Below, one piece after another: positions 26,806 to 36,194 of a stretch of 64,000 bases of DNA. This DNA is from Terriglobia bacterium (GTDB lineage: Bacteria; Acidobacteriota; Terriglobia; Terriglobales; Acidobacteriaceae). The notes under the pieces are model-generated. The model searched no databases. It was not told where the DNA came from and saw nothing but the letters and a program-made list of their open reading frames with translations. The stretch covers positions 62,001 through 126,000 of the forward strand of contig JAIQFP010000012.1 of assembly GCA_020073165.1 (NCBI GenBank), in the 5' to 3' direction. Each line of letters begins with the position of its first letter. Positions within the stretch are counted from its first letter, which is position 1. Both the position numbers and the translations under genes were made by a program.

Positions 26806-27060
26806 TTACCTGCCCGCGCGACCAAAACCTGTGACTGGCGGCAATGCCGCAAAACGACTACGCCGTCCGATGCCGCCGGTGATGCCGGCGCACCCGGCGG
26901 CGGTAGTGCCGCCGCCTCCGCTCCCGGCGCTCTCGCTCCGCTCCTCCGCTCTGGCGCCCGGAACAGCTGGACTCGGGCTGGCCGCCGGCGCTCCCGTCTG
27001 TGCCCATAAGCCCATCCCGAACAGCAGCACGCTGGCCAAAACCAGCATTATTCGCTTCAT
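26806..27060 (-). CDS. small secreted Gly/Ala/Pro-rich protein
   Basis: An 84-residue protein starting at the ATG at 27058-27060, with AAGGAG eight bases upstream. It has a signal peptide (KRIMLVLASVLLFGMGLWAQ) followed by a low-complexity segment rich in Ala, Pro, Ser and Gly, then an Arg-rich end. No domain recognised. The good ribosome site, signal peptide and strong terminator right behind it show a genuine single-gene unit. Similar small exported proteins without known function are common in acidobacteria. The C-terminal arginines may indicate nucleic-acid or surface binding, but nothing shows this directly. Confidence 0.6.
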   Translation of the reverse strand: MKRIMLVLASVLLFGMGLWAQTGAPAASPSPAVPGARAEERSESAGSGGGGTTAAGCAGITGGIGRRSRFAALPPVTGFGRAGR

Positions 27061-27170
27061 ATCTGCTCCTTCATCGTCGCGGCCTATGCTGATGATAAAC
27101 ACCTTTCCTCAGGGGAAGTTTCGTCGTAGCCTAGACCTGTAGGGGGTCTAGCCTACGGGAGCATTCATAT

Positions 27171-27377
27171 ATGACCGATCACAGGGACCAGGACCGTTCG
27201 AAAGGGGCTTTGGAGAAGGAAGATCCTAGCCAAGCCGGCAATACATCCATGCAGGGCCAACTCGGACATCGCGACCAGGACCCCATGCTCAAAGCCGCAG
27301 ACACGGACTTTCCCGAACCAGGGGAGAGTCCGGAGCACACGGGAGAGCCGGAAACGCACTTGAATGAAGTAGCGTAA
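27171..27377 (+). CDS. small acidic hydrophilic hypothetical protein
   Basis: The 68 residues are charged and without hydrophobic segments (DHRDQDRSKGALEKED...; DTDFPEPGESPEHTGEP), probably disordered. GGGAG lies nine bases before the ATG, and an intrinsic terminator begins 14 bp after the stop, supporting a real gene. A short inverted repeat TAGACC/GGTCTA is just upstream (about 27131-27151). I do not recognise the family. It resembles small stress-related hydrophilins in composition only. Confidence 0.5.
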   Translation: MTDHRDQDRSKGALEKEDPSQAGNTSMQGQLGHRDQDPMLKAADTDFPEPGESPEHTGEPETHLNEVA

Positions 27378-27390
27378 ATTTGCAAAATGA

Positions 27391-27421
27391 AAAGGCCCAT
27401 CCCTGAGGAGGGCCTTCTTCT
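27391..27421. terminator. bidirectional intrinsic terminator
   Basis: AAGGCCC (27392-27398) and GGGCCTT (27410-27416) form a 7-bp stem with an 11-base loop. T-rich sequence follows on + and the A-run before it gives T on -. It sits between the small + gene and the converging end of korB. Confidence 0.75.
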
Positions 27422-27457
27422 CAGCAACTGAGAACCGGGAACTCAGAAACTGGTCTA

Positions 27458-28504
27458 CTACCGCAATTCTTCCATCGCCTTCTCCAGCACTTCCCGTCCC
27501 GGCCGAGTCACGGATTCTGGAAGCGTGGCCAGCGGCTCATCGGTTATGTTGAGCATCTCGATGAAATTTGGCGCCTGGGTGTTGACGTAGAACACTCCAG
27601 TCAGGACTTCGTTCTTATCGTGCGCTTCTCCTAGGCGCTTAATCGCATTGATTTTGTCGGTGGGATCGTAGTCCTCCTCCAGCTTGCGCAGGCGCAGGTG
27701 GGAGCCGTCGTGCATAGTGACTTCAACCGTAGCGCCCGGGTCGTACTCCACGTTAATCTCCTCGAAGGCCGGCACAAAGCTGATGTCCTGCAGCGGTTCT
27801 TCATGGTCCTTCATGTACTTGTAGGACTTGGTCGAGCCCTCGTGATCGTTGAAAGTCACACAAGGGGAAACCACGTCGAGCATCACCGTACCGTTGTGTG
27901 CAATCGCAGCTTTCAGCATGCTGTGCAGTTGCTTCTTGTCACCCGAGAACGAACGCCCCACGAAGGTAGCTCCCAGGGTGATGGCCATCGCGCAGGTGTC
28001 AATCGGTGGGAGGTCGTTAATCACCCCGGTCTTCAGCTTCGAACCAAGGTCCGCCGTCGCGGAGAATTGCCCTTTGGTGAGCCCGTACACTCCGTTGTCT
28101 TCGATGATGTAGATGATGGGCAAATTGCGCCGCATCAGGTGTACGAACTGCCCGATTCCGATAGAGGCGGTGTCACCGTCGCCGCTCACACCCAGCGCGA
28201 TCAGCCTGCGGTTCGCCAGCACCGCGCCGGTGGCCACCGACGGCATGCGGCCGTGTACGGCGTTGAAGCTGTGCGAGCGGCTCATGAAGTATGCCGGGCT
28301 CTTCGATGAGCAGCCGATGCCGCTGGGCTTGATCACGCGCTCCGGCGGCACGCCCATTTCGTACATGGCGTCAATGATGCGCTCGGAGATGGCGTTGTGA
28401 CCGCAACCGGCGCACAGCGTGGTCTTGCCGCCGCGATAATCGAGTACGGTCAGGCCGATGCGGTTGGTCTTGGGCGGCGGCGTGCGGCTCGGCGTGCTCG
28501 CCAT
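27458..28504 (-). CDS. korB: 2-oxoacid:ferredoxin oxidoreductase, beta subunit
   Basis: A thiamine diphosphate-binding subunit of 348 residues. The TPP motif is in GVSGDGDTASIGIGQFVHLMRRNLPIIYIIEDNGVYGLTKG; cysteines in TLCAGCGHNAISE and GIGCSSKSPAYF are typical of the [4Fe-4S]-carrying beta subunit. With the alpha subunit it oxidatively decarboxylates a 2-oxoacid (2-oxoglutarate or pyruvate) to the acyl-CoA, reducing ferredoxin. It begins 1 bp after the alpha gene. Which oxoacid is preferred cannot be read safely from sequence; the 2-oxoglutarate form is most usual for this arrangement. Confidence 0.9.
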   Translation of the reverse strand: MASTPSRTPPPKTNRIGLTVLDYRGGKTTLCAGCGHNAISERIIDAMYEMGVPPERVIKPSGIGCSSKSPAYFMSRSHSFNAVHGRMPSVATGAVLANRRLIALGVSGDGDTASIGIGQFVHLMRRNLPIIYIIEDNGVYGLTKGQFSATADLGSKLKTGVINDLPPIDTCAMAITLGATFVGRSFSGDKKQLHSMLKAAIAHNGTVMLDVVSPCVTFNDHEGSTKSYKYMKDHEEPLQDISFVPAFEEINVEYDPGATVEVTMHDGSHLRLRKLEEDYDPTDKINAIKRLGEAHDKNEVLTGVFYVNTQAPNFIEMLNITDEPLATLPESVTRPGREVLEKAMEELR

Positions 28505-28505
28505 G

Positions 28506-30344
28506 TTACTTCCCCTCCATACTGATGAGTTCGTCGGTCACTGAGCGGGCGTCCAGAGGCAGCCCGTGGATATGCGCGATGCTGCGCAGCCGCGTTACCA
28601 GTTCCGGCCTCACGTCCAGCTTGAGCAGGCTCAGCATCTGGGCGTCGCGGTTCTGCTCCACCACGTAAACCCGGTCGTGCTGTTCGATGAATTCGTGCAC
28701 CTCGCGGGTAAAGGGGTAGGCGCGAATCCGGAGGTAGTCGGCCTCGATGTTGTATTCCTTACGCAACTGGTCGCGGGATTCCAGGATCGCCCAATGAGAG
28801 GTCCCATAGGCGATGATCCCCACCTTGGTCTTGGCGTTGCTGATCAGCTCCGGCCGGGGCACGAACGAGCGCGCCGTCTCAAACTTGCGGTTGATGCGCT
28901 CCATGTTGTGTTCGAAATCGTCGGGACGCTCGCTGTATTGCGATTTTTCGTTGTGGCCGGTGCCGCGGGTGAAGTACGCCGCTGCCGGATGGTCGGTTCC
29001 CGGCAGGGTACGATAACCAATGCCATCGCCATCCACGTCTTTGTAGCGGGCGAATCCGCCCAGGCGGTCGAGATCTTCCTTGGTCAGCACCTTGCCACGC
29101 TTGATCGGCGTTGTCGGGTATTCGAACGGGTCCGACATCCAGTTGTTCATGCCCAGATCCAGGTCCGACATCACGAAGACCAACGTCTGAAACTGCTCGG
29201 CAAGATTGAAGGCGTCCTGGGCCATGCTGAAGCACTCGGCCACCGAGTTCGGAATCAGCAGGATGTGCTTGGTGTCGCCGTGAGAGAGAAATGCCGTCGA
29301 AAGAATGTCGCCCTGCGAAGTGCGCGTAGGCAAACCGGTCGAAGGTCCGACGCGCTGGATGTCCCAGATCACTCCCGGAACCTCAGCGTAATAGGCAAGG
29401 CCACCAAACTCGGACATGAGCGAGATGCCTGGACCGGCTGTGGCAGTCATGCTCCGCGCACCCGCCCAGCCGGCGCCAACCACCATGCCAATCGCCGCCA
29501 GCTCATCCTCGGCTTGCACCACGGCAAAAGTCGCTTTGCCGTCCGGTCCAATGCGGTGCTCTTTTAAGTAGTCAATCAAGGTCTCCACCAGCGAGGACGA
29601 TGGGGTAATTGGATACCAGGTCACCACGGTCACTCCGGCGAACATGCAGCCCAGGGCCGCGGCCGAGTTGCCGTCCACGATGATCTTGCCTCTGGTCTTG
29701 TCCATGCGCTGGATGAAGTAGGGATCCTGTTTGGTCAGGCTGGCCGCGGCGTAATCGAAACCGGCCTGCACCGCTGCCATGTTGAGATTGGCTGCTTTCA
29801 CCTTCTTGGCAAATTGCTTGCGGATGGCCTTCTCCACTTCGGCCATATCAATTTCCAGCAGCCGGGCCACTACTCCCACGTAAATCATGTTGCGCACCAG
29901 CTTGCGCAGCTTGGCTTCGGGACAGACGGGGGCCACCAGCTTGTCGTATGGAACGGAATAGAAAATGAGATCGTTACGCAGCTTGCTGAGGTTCAGTGGC
30001 TCGTCGTAGAGCACGACGGCGCCGGGGTCCAGCGACATCACATCTTCCTGCGCCGTCTCCGGGTTCATCGCGATTACGAAATCGATTTCCTTCTTGCGCG
30101 CGATGTACCCGTCCTTGTTGGCGCGAATGGTGTACCAGGTCGGCAACCCGGCAATATTTGATGGGAACAGGTTCTTGCCCGAAACCGGCACCCCCATCTG
30201 AAAAATGCTGCGCAGAAGTACGGTATTGGAGCTCTGCGAGCCGCTGCCGTTCACCGTCGCCACCTGCAGACTCATATTGTTGACGACGCGCTTGGGCTGC
30301 ACCCCTCCCGTGGCTTGGTGGGGTGCTACATCGGTTGTGGCCAT
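28506..30344 (-). CDS. korA: 2-oxoacid:ferredoxin oxidoreductase, fused gamma-alpha subunit
   Basis: The 612 residues comprise a gamma domain (about 28-215; GSGSQSSNTVLLRSIFQMGVPVSGKNLFPSNIAGLPTWY) and an alpha domain (about 225-600; GNSAAALGCMFAGVTVVTWYPITPSSSLVETL, and TATAGPGISLMSEFGGLAYYAEVPGV). This fused form is common in aerobic and acidobacterial KorA. A strong ribosome site (GGAAGGAAGAGGG) lies directly before the ATG. It is upstream of and nearly contiguous with korB. The complex gives reduced ferredoxin in an oxygen-tolerant TCA variant. Confidence 0.9.
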   Translation of the reverse strand: MATTDVAPHQATGGVQPKRVVNNMSLQVATVNGSGSQSSNTVLLRSIFQMGVPVSGKNLFPSNIAGLPTWYTIRANKDGYIARKKEIDFVIAMNPETAQEDVMSLDPGAVVLYDEPLNLSKLRNDLIFYSVPYDKLVAPVCPEAKLRKLVRNMIYVGVVARLLEIDMAEVEKAIRKQFAKKVKAANLNMAAVQAGFDYAAASLTKQDPYFIQRMDKTRGKIIVDGNSAAALGCMFAGVTVVTWYPITPSSSLVETLIDYLKEHRIGPDGKATFAVVQAEDELAAIGMVVGAGWAGARSMTATAGPGISLMSEFGGLAYYAEVPGVIWDIQRVGPSTGLPTRTSQGDILSTAFLSHGDTKHILLIPNSVAECFSMAQDAFNLAEQFQTLVFVMSDLDLGMNNWMSDPFEYPTTPIKRGKVLTKEDLDRLGGFARYKDVDGDGIGYRTLPGTDHPAAAYFTRGTGHNEKSQYSERPDDFEHNMERINRKFETARSFVPRPELISNAKTKVGIIAYGTSHWAILESRDQLRKEYNIEADYLRIRAYPFTREVHEFIEQHDRVYVVEQNRDAQMLSLLKLDVRPELVTRLRSIAHIHGLPLDARSVTDELISMEGK

Positions 30345-30489
30345 CCCTCTTCCTTCCTTTGATAGAGGCGGGTCCCCGCCCGCCTTAGGCTGTGGAGTGG
30401 TAGTGCGAAACTGTCAATTATACGGCACGGAAGTGGCGGCGAACAGGTGCGGATGCCTTGCTGCAACGCCCGGGAACCAGCCTGGCCAA

Positions 30490-31446
30490 CTAGGGTTCGA
30501 CGCGCAGGAACTGGGCCATGTGACGGAACTTGTTATATCGTGACGCGACTAATTCCCCGGACGGGAGCTTGCGCAGTTCCGCGAAGTGCTTACTCAGGGC
30601 CGCATCCAGCAAGGCCGCAGCCGCTTCGTGGTCCACGTGGGCGCCGCCTTCGGGCTCTGGCACAATGTCGTCAATGCAGCCCAGTTCGCTCAGGTCGGAG
30701 GCGGTGATGCGCAGCGCCTGGGCCGCCAGTTCTTTCTTGGCGGCGTCGCGCCACATGATCGAAGCGCAGCCCTCAGGCGAGATCACCGAGTAGATTGCGT
30801 TTTCCATCATCAGCACGCGGTCGGCCACCGCGATGGCCAGCGCGCCTCCGCTGCCCCCTTCGCCGGTGATAGCCGTGATGATGGGAACTCTCAGCCGCGC
30901 CATTTCCCGCAGGTTGCGGGCGATGGCTTCTGCTTGACCGCGCTCCTCGGCGCCGACCCCGGGGTTCGCTCCTGTCACATCCACGAAGGTAAAGATGGGC
31001 CGGGAAAACTTCTCGGCGATTTTCATCACACGCAAGGCCTTGCGGTAGCCTTCCGGGTTGGGCAGACCGAAGTTGCGGTAAACCTTTTGTTTCATGTCCC
31101 GCTCCTTCTGCGTGCCCAGCACCACCACCTGTTCGCCGTGAAACCGTGCCATGCCACACACCATGGCGGGATCGTCACCAAAGCCGCGGTCGCCGTGAAT
31201 CTCGCTCCAGTCCGTGAAGATGCGTTCGACGTAATCCAGGGTATGAGGACGCTGGGGATGACGCGCCAGCTCGGTTTTCTCCCAGGCGCCGAGGTGGGCG
31301 GATACCTGTTCGCGCAAGGCATGGACGCGAGCATGCAGCTCTTCGATCTGGTGGCGGGTACCTTCGTCGGGGGTCACCGCTTCCAGCTTGGCGATCTGCT
31401 GCTCGATTCTCTCCAGTTCCTGCTGCGCCCTCAGTCCAGATTCCAT
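30490..31446 (-). CDS. accA: acetyl-CoA carboxylase carboxyltransferase subunit alpha
   Basis: The protein has HLGAWEKTELARHPQRPHTLDYV, NFGLPNPEGYRKALRVMKIAEKF, NPGVGAEERGQAEAIARNLREM and ITGEGGSGGALAIAVADRVLMMENAIYSVISPEGCASIMW, all standard for AccA. It transfers CO2 from carboxybiotin to acetyl-CoA with AccD in fatty acid synthesis. I start at ATG 31446 (MESGLRAQQELERIEQQ; 318 residues), matching the family length; the frame is open to 31602, which would add an Ala-rich 52-residue extension without a ribosome site. It follows dnaE on the same strand, an order seen in many bacteria. Confidence 0.93.
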   Translation of the reverse strand: MESGLRAQQELERIEQQIAKLEAVTPDEGTRHQIEELHARVHALREQVSAHLGAWEKTELARHPQRPHTLDYVERIFTDWSEIHGDRGFGDDPAMVCGMARFHGEQVVVLGTQKERDMKQKVYRNFGLPNPEGYRKALRVMKIAEKFSRPIFTFVDVTGANPGVGAEERGQAEAIARNLREMARLRVPIITAITGEGGSGGALAIAVADRVLMMENAIYSVISPEGCASIMWRDAAKKELAAQALRITASDLSELGCIDDIVPEPEGGAHVDHEAAAALLDAALSKHFAELRKLPSGELVASRYNKFRHMAQFLRVEP

Positions 31447-31605
31447 CGTGCTGTTATCACCGTTCCGGGCGGACCATCGGGTCTCGACCATGGACAGGAG
31501 GAATTCCGCGCTCGCCACCACCAGCTTGGCATTGGCCACCGCCGGTGCGGCCGCCGCTTGCGCCCGGGGACTCCTGTGAGTGGAAGGTCTCATCCGCCGC
31601 ACAAT

Positions 31606-34600
31606 TCAGTCAATAATTCGCACCGCGCCGCGTCCGCAGAGCTCTTCCACGCGCGCGATAAAGGAGCGATCCGGCTGTACATTATAGCCTTCCGCTTCCA
31701 TCACCACCATGAAATCGCCCTGGCGTTCCAGGTCGAACAACACCTTGGCGTCGCCCTTGCGCTCCACAAACAACGTGTGCAGCGCGTCCACCGTAGAGTC
31801 GGCCGCCGCTTCGAGGGGGATGCGGATGCGCAGCGAGCGCGGCAGAGGGACCTTGGCGTCCTCGAGCGGGAGGATATCGTTCACCGTCAGCTTGGGGTTG
31901 GCGCCTTCTTCCAGCCGCACTCCGCCGCGTACCAGCACCGGCACTTCCAGCTTCACCTTCTCCTGCAGCTTGCGATAGGCGTCGGGAAAAACCAGCATGT
32001 CCACCGAGCCTGCCATGTCCTCGAGGCTGGCCTGGGCGTAAAAGTCACCTTTCTTCGACTTCAGCACCCGCAGGTTGGTGATGATTCCCGCAGTGGTGAT
32101 GCTCTCATCTTTGCCGGTCGAGGACTTGAGCGCCGCAATTTCTTCGGTGCTCAGAGCGCGCAGATCTTCCAGTTTGTCCTTGTACTTCTCCAGCGGATGC
32201 CCGGTGATGAAAAAGCCGAGAATCTCTTTCTCGCTGGCCAGCCGCTGGTGTTCATCCCAGTCAGGGGTATCCGGCAGGGTGTCGTTGTGGTTGTGGACTT
32301 CCTCTTCCTGGAAAACACCGAACAACCCGTGCTGGCCGGACTCGGCATCGCGCTGGGTCTTCTGGGCGCGATCGATCGCTTTATCCAGGACAGCCATGAG
32401 CTGGGCCCGGCGCCCCAGGGAGTCCATGGCACCACTCTTGATCAGTGACTCCAGCACCCGCTTGTTGAGCAGTCGCAGGTCCACGGTCTCACAGAATTCG
32501 AAAATTGAGCGATAGCGTCCCCGCTTCTGCCGACCGGTCACGATGGATTCGATGGCGTTGTGGCCCACATTCTTGACCGCCGCCAGCCCGAAGCGGATCG
32601 CGGCCCCGTGGGGCGTGAAGTTCGCGTCGCTGACGTTGATGTCGGGAGCTTCGACCGCGATCCCCATCTCGCGGCATTCGTTGATGTACTTCACCACATC
32701 GTCGGTGTTGCCGGTCACGGAGGTCAGCAGGGCCGCCATAAACTCCACGGGGTAGTGAGTCTTGAGGTAGGCCGTGTGATAGGCCAGCAGCGCATAAGCT
32801 GCGGAGTGGGACTTGTTGAAACCGTATCCCGCGAACTGCGCCATCAGATCGAATATCCTCTCGATTTTTCGTGGAGGATATCCGCGCTGGGTTGCACCCG
32901 TCACGAAGCGTTCGCGCTGCGCCGCCATTTCCTCGGGCTTCTTCTTGCCCATCGCGCGCCGCAACAGATCAGCATCGCCGAGGGAGTAGCCCGCCAGCCG
33001 GTTGGCGATCTGCATCACCTGTTCCTGATAGACGATGACTCCCAGTGTCTCCTGCAGGATCTCCTGCAGCTCCGGCAGTTCGTACTCGATTCGCTTGCGT
33101 CCGTGCTTGCGATCAATGAAATCATCAATCATCCCGCCCTGAATGGGTCCCGGACGGTACAGGGCGTTGAGCGCCGTCAGGTCCTCGATTGAGCTGGGCA
33201 AGTGTCGGCGCAAGACATCGCGCATACCGTGGGATTCAAACTGAAACACTCCAGAAGTCAGCCCCCGGTGGAAGACCTTCTGGTATGTTTCGTGGTCCTC
33301 GAGCGGGATACCCGCCAGCGTGATGTGTTCGTCGCGAGTCTGCGCAATCAGCTTGAGTGTGTCATCGAGAATGGTCAGCGTCGTCAGGCCGAGGAAGTCC
33401 ATCTTCAGCAGTCCCATCTTCTCGATGGCGACCATGTCGAAGGCGGTGACGATTTCGTCGTTTTTCGTTTTGTGCAGCGGTACCAGTTCGATCAGCGGCC
33501 GCGGAGAAATCACCACCCCGGCCGCATGCACGCCGGCGTTGCGCACCAACCCCTCGAGCTTGCGCGCGGTGTCGAGCAGTTGGCGCACTTGCGGGTCGCT
33601 CTCGTAGGCCTGCTGCAACGCGGGAGAATCCTTGATCGCCTGCTCCAGCTTGATGTTGAGCGTGGTGGGCACCATCTTGGCGATGCGGTCGACGTCGCTG
33701 TAGGGAATGTCCATGGCTCGGCCTACGTCCTTGATCGCCGCCTTGGCGGCCATGGTGCCGAAGGTGATGATCTGCGCCACGTTTTCCCGGCCGTACTTGC
33801 GGGTGACGTAGTCAATAACCTCGTCGCGCCGGTTCATGCAGAAGTCAATGTCGATGTCGGGCAAGGAGACGCGCTCGGGATTCAGGAAACGCTCGAAGAT
33901 CAGTTCGTGCTGCAGCGGGTCTAGGTCGGTGATGCCCATGGAAAACGACACCAGCGACCCGGCCGCCGAACCGCGGCCCGGCCCCACCGGAATGTTGTGC
34001 TCCTTGGCGTAGCGGATGAAATCCCAAACAATCAGGAAGTAGCCGGAAAATTGCATCTGCTGGATGATCGCCAGTTCTCGCGCCAGTCGCTGTTCATAAT
34101 CCGCCATGCTGTGCTTCAGCCGACCTTGCGCTTCCAGCGCGCGCAAGACCTCCTGACGGCGGGCAAAACCCTCGCGAGTCACGTGCTCGAAATAGCTGTC
34201 GAGGGTGTAGCCGGCGGGCACGTCAAAGTGGGGGAACGGGTTGCTGACCTTTTCCAGCCGCATGTTGCAGCGTTCGGCAATGTCCACGGTGCGCTTCAGC
34301 ACCTCGGGCGCATCCTTGAAGACGCGGTACATCTCGTCGTGGCTTTTGACGTAGAAGTCCGTCCCCTGGAACTTCATGCGGTTGGCGTCCTGGATGGACT
34401 TGCCGGTCTGAATGCACACCATCACATCCTGGGCGTGGGCGTCATCTTCGCAAAGATAGTGGCTGTCGTTGGTGGCCACCAGCGGCAGGCCGAGATCCTT
34501 CTCCAGCCGGAACAGCGCGGGATGGATGCGGCGTTCCGCCTCCAACCCCTGGTCCTGGATCTCGAGATAGAAGTTTTCTTTGCCAAAAATGTCGCGGTAA

Positions 34601-35088
34601 GTCGCGGCCGTCTCGCGCGCCGCCTCGTACTTGTCATCCGTCAAGCGCTCGGCCACCTCCCCTTTCAAGCAGCCGGAGAGTCCAATCAATCCCTTCGCAT
34701 GCTCGGCCAGAAATTTCTTGCTGACCCGCGGCTTGTAGTAGAAGCCGTGCAGCGAGGCCTCGGACGTGATCTTCGCCAGGTTGCGATAGCCTTCGTCGTT
34801 CTCGGCCAGCACCAGCAGGTGGTTGTAGGTGTCACCTTCCGGTGGCGTCCGTTCGATGTTATGGTCTGCCTTCTTGCAGATGTACAACTCACAACCGACG
34901 ATGGGCTTCACGCCCACCTTGTGGGCCGCGTTCACGAAGTGCACCGCGCCAAAAATATTGCCGTGGTCGGTCATGGCGACGGCGGGCATGCCCAGCTCTT
35001 TCACGCGCTGGACAAGCTTTTCCACGTCGCAGGCGCCATCCAGCATGGAATAGTCGGTGTGCAGGTGCAGGTGGACGAATTGGGACAT
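31606..35088 (-). CDS. dnaE: DNA polymerase III alpha subunit
   Basis: The 1160-residue protein has an N-terminal PHP domain (FVHLHLHTDYSMLDGACDVEKLV, MTDHGNIFGAVHF), the catalytic palm with PDIDIDFCMNRRDEVIDYV, YGFNKSHSAAYALLAYHTAYLKTHYP, a helix-hairpin-helix region, and an OB fold near the end (TTAGIITNLRVLKSKKGDFYAQASLEDMAGSVDMLVFPDAY). This is the replicative polymerase of the DnaE1 type. Size and motif order are normal. The last three bases of the reading frame lie 160 bp upstream of the accA start I chose. Confidence 0.96.
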   Translation of the reverse strand: MSQFVHLHLHTDYSMLDGACDVEKLVQRVKELGMPAVAMTDHGNIFGAVHFVNAAHKVGVKPIVGCELYICKKADHNIERTPPEGDTYNHLLVLAENDEGYRNLAKITSEASLHGFYYKPRVSKKFLAEHAKGLIGLSGCLKGEVAERLTDDKYEAARETAATYRDIFGKENFYLEIQDQGLEAERRIHPALFRLEKDLGLPLVATNDSHYLCEDDAHAQDVMVCIQTGKSIQDANRMKFQGTDFYVKSHDEMYRVFKDAPEVLKRTVDIAERCNMRLEKVSNPFPHFDVPAGYTLDSYFEHVTREGFARRQEVLRALEAQGRLKHSMADYEQRLARELAIIQQMQFSGYFLIVWDFIRYAKEHNIPVGPGRGSAAGSLVSFSMGITDLDPLQHELIFERFLNPERVSLPDIDIDFCMNRRDEVIDYVTRKYGRENVAQIITFGTMAAKAAIKDVGRAMDIPYSDVDRIAKMVPTTLNIKLEQAIKDSPALQQAYESDPQVRQLLDTARKLEGLVRNAGVHAAGVVISPRPLIELVPLHKTKNDEIVTAFDMVAIEKMGLLKMDFLGLTTLTILDDTLKLIAQTRDEHITLAGIPLEDHETYQKVFHRGLTSGVFQFESHGMRDVLRRHLPSSIEDLTALNALYRPGPIQGGMIDDFIDRKHGRKRIEYELPELQEILQETLGVIVYQEQVMQIANRLAGYSLGDADLLRRAMGKKKPEEMAAQRERFVTGATQRGYPPRKIERIFDLMAQFAGYGFNKSHSAAYALLAYHTAYLKTHYPVEFMAALLTSVTGNTDDVVKYINECREMGIAVEAPDINVSDANFTPHGAAIRFGLAAVKNVGHNAIESIVTGRQKRGRYRSIFEFCETVDLRLLNKRVLESLIKSGAMDSLGRRAQLMAVLDKAIDRAQKTQRDAESGQHGLFGVFQEEEVHNHNDTLPDTPDWDEHQRLASEKEILGFFITGHPLEKYKDKLEDLRALSTEEIAALKSSTGKDESITTAGIITNLRVLKSKKGDFYAQASLEDMAGSVDMLVFPDAYRKLQEKVKLEVPVLVRGGVRLEEGANPKLTVNDILPLEDAKVPLPRSLRIRIPLEAAADSTVDALHTLFVERKGDAKVLFDLERQGDFMVVMEAEGYNVQPDRSFIARVEELCGRGAVRIID

Positions 35089-35172
35089 TGGGCTCTTTGG
35101 TAATTTTACGTTGGCGACATTGTAATGGGGAACCGCGGCGGCGGAGGCGGAGAGTTATCCACAGCTGCGAGA

Positions 35173-35622
35173 TCACTTGTGAATCAAGGTGGTGTGGCTG
35201 GCGACGCACTGCCACTGCTCATTCTGGAAGATCCAGGTGTCCGTGAACCGCCCGCGATGATCGATCGGTTTGCCCTTATAGGTTCCCTTGGTGTGGTAGG
35301 TCCCCGTGACCACCGCGGCATTGGGATAGACATCTACCTTGACGTCCTCATTGGCGATCAGGCTGGCCCGGAAGTCCGGATCCCTAATGTCGGCCAGGAA
35401 TCTGGCCTTGTTCATGACCGTGCCGTCCGTGTCGGTGTAGACGAACCGGTCGCCGATCAGGGTGTCGAGGGCCTTGGCGTCGTGGTGCAATTGCGCCAGG
35501 TTCCATGCGTTTTCCAGAGCGATGAGCTTGCTCTCCTGGGCGACTGAACCGCTCGCCTGGCCTTGTGCACAGGCCACAGCCATAAACACTGAGAACAGCA
35601 GCAGGCAGAACGAGGCCTTCAC
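35173..35622 (-). CDS. exported NTF2-like (SnoaL/DUF4440) protein
   Basis: A 149-residue protein with a signal peptide (KASFCLLLFSVFMAVACAQG) and an NTF2-like cone domain: LIALENAWNLAQLHHDAKALDTLIGDRFVYTDTDGTVMNKARFLADI and TGTYHTKGTYKGKPIDHRGRFTDTWIFQNEQWQCVASHTTLI, the DUF4440 pattern. I prefer GTG at 35622 behind GAGGAGG, although the spacing is short; an ATG 13 codons earlier is possible. The fold binds small ligands or works as a hydrolase/isomerase, but here the function is unknown. It is probably periplasmic. Confidence 0.75.
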   Translation of the reverse strand: MKASFCLLLFSVFMAVACAQGQASGSVAQESKLIALENAWNLAQLHHDAKALDTLIGDRFVYTDTDGTVMNKARFLADIRDPDFRASLIANEDVKVDVYPNAAVVTGTYHTKGTYKGKPIDHRGRFTDTWIFQNEQWQCVASHTTLIHK

Positions 35623-35727
35623 GATCCTCCTCCGTCGCGTAAACACAAGGAATTGTCGCAACGACCGGCTGTCAAACGTCGCCGTGTTGCAGGCAGACTA
35701 TCTCTCAAGCTGGATCAGACCGGGGAC

Positions 35728-36117
35728 TTACTTCACGGCGTCGTCGGTCTTCTCGGCCGCCTTTTTCGTGGCATGCCCCACACCTTTCACGCCTTTCTTG
35801 ATTCCATGCCCGGTCTTCTTGGCGGCGTGCTCGGTGGTGTCCGCGGTCTTGTCGGCGGCTTTCTCGGTGCCTTTGGCAGTCTTGTCGGCCACCTTCTCGG
35901 TGCCCTTGGCAGTCTTGTCAGCGGCCTTCTCTGTGCCCTTGGCGGTCTTGTCAGCCACCTTTGCGGTGCCGTGGGAGGTTTTCTTGGCGGCCGTGTCGGT
36001 GGTCTTCGCCGTGTCTTTCGCGGCCTTGTCGACGTCGCTCGCGACGCCCTGCGCATACAGCAACGAGACTGAGGTGAGTAACACGGCTGCCAGAATGGTT
36101 GCCAGTTTCGATCTCAT
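35728..36117 (-). CDS. exported LEA-like protein of 11-residue repeats
   Basis: A 129-residue protein with a signal peptide (KLATILAAVLLTSVSLLYAQG) followed by about eight tandem 11-residue units of the type KTAKGTEKAAD, near-identical in the middle (33-base DNA repeats) and diverging at the ends (KTGHGIKKGVK, KTDDAVK). Lysine, threonine, alanine and acidic residues alternate so that a helix would be amphipathic, as in group 3 LEA proteins, which protect against drying. The family match is by pattern, not by clear homology. Likely periplasmic or secreted. A variable repeat number between strains would be expected. Confidence 0.7.
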   Translation of the reverse strand: MRSKLATILAAVLLTSVSLLYAQGVASDVDKAAKDTAKTTDTAAKKTSHGTAKVADKTAKGTEKAADKTAKGTEKVADKTAKGTEKAADKTADTTEHAAKKTGHGIKKGVKGVGHATKKAAEKTDDAVK

Positions 36118-36194
36118 GGTGTGTTTCCTTTGGTGGATTGGGATGATTCTGGGGAGTATGCAGCATCTTGGACGCGAAGGCAACCGACTCCCGC

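Noticed and set aside
30490-31602. accA beside dnaE as unusual context
   Set aside because: This order occurs in many bacteria, so it is not noteworthy.
31447-31602. N-terminal extension of AccA to 31602
   Set aside because: The extra 52 residues are Ala-rich, lack a ribosome site and are absent from the family.
35740-36040. Regular 33-base repeats as a possible CRISPR array
   Set aside because: Repeats are directly adjacent without unique spacers and stay in one coding frame; they encode an 11-residue protein repeat.
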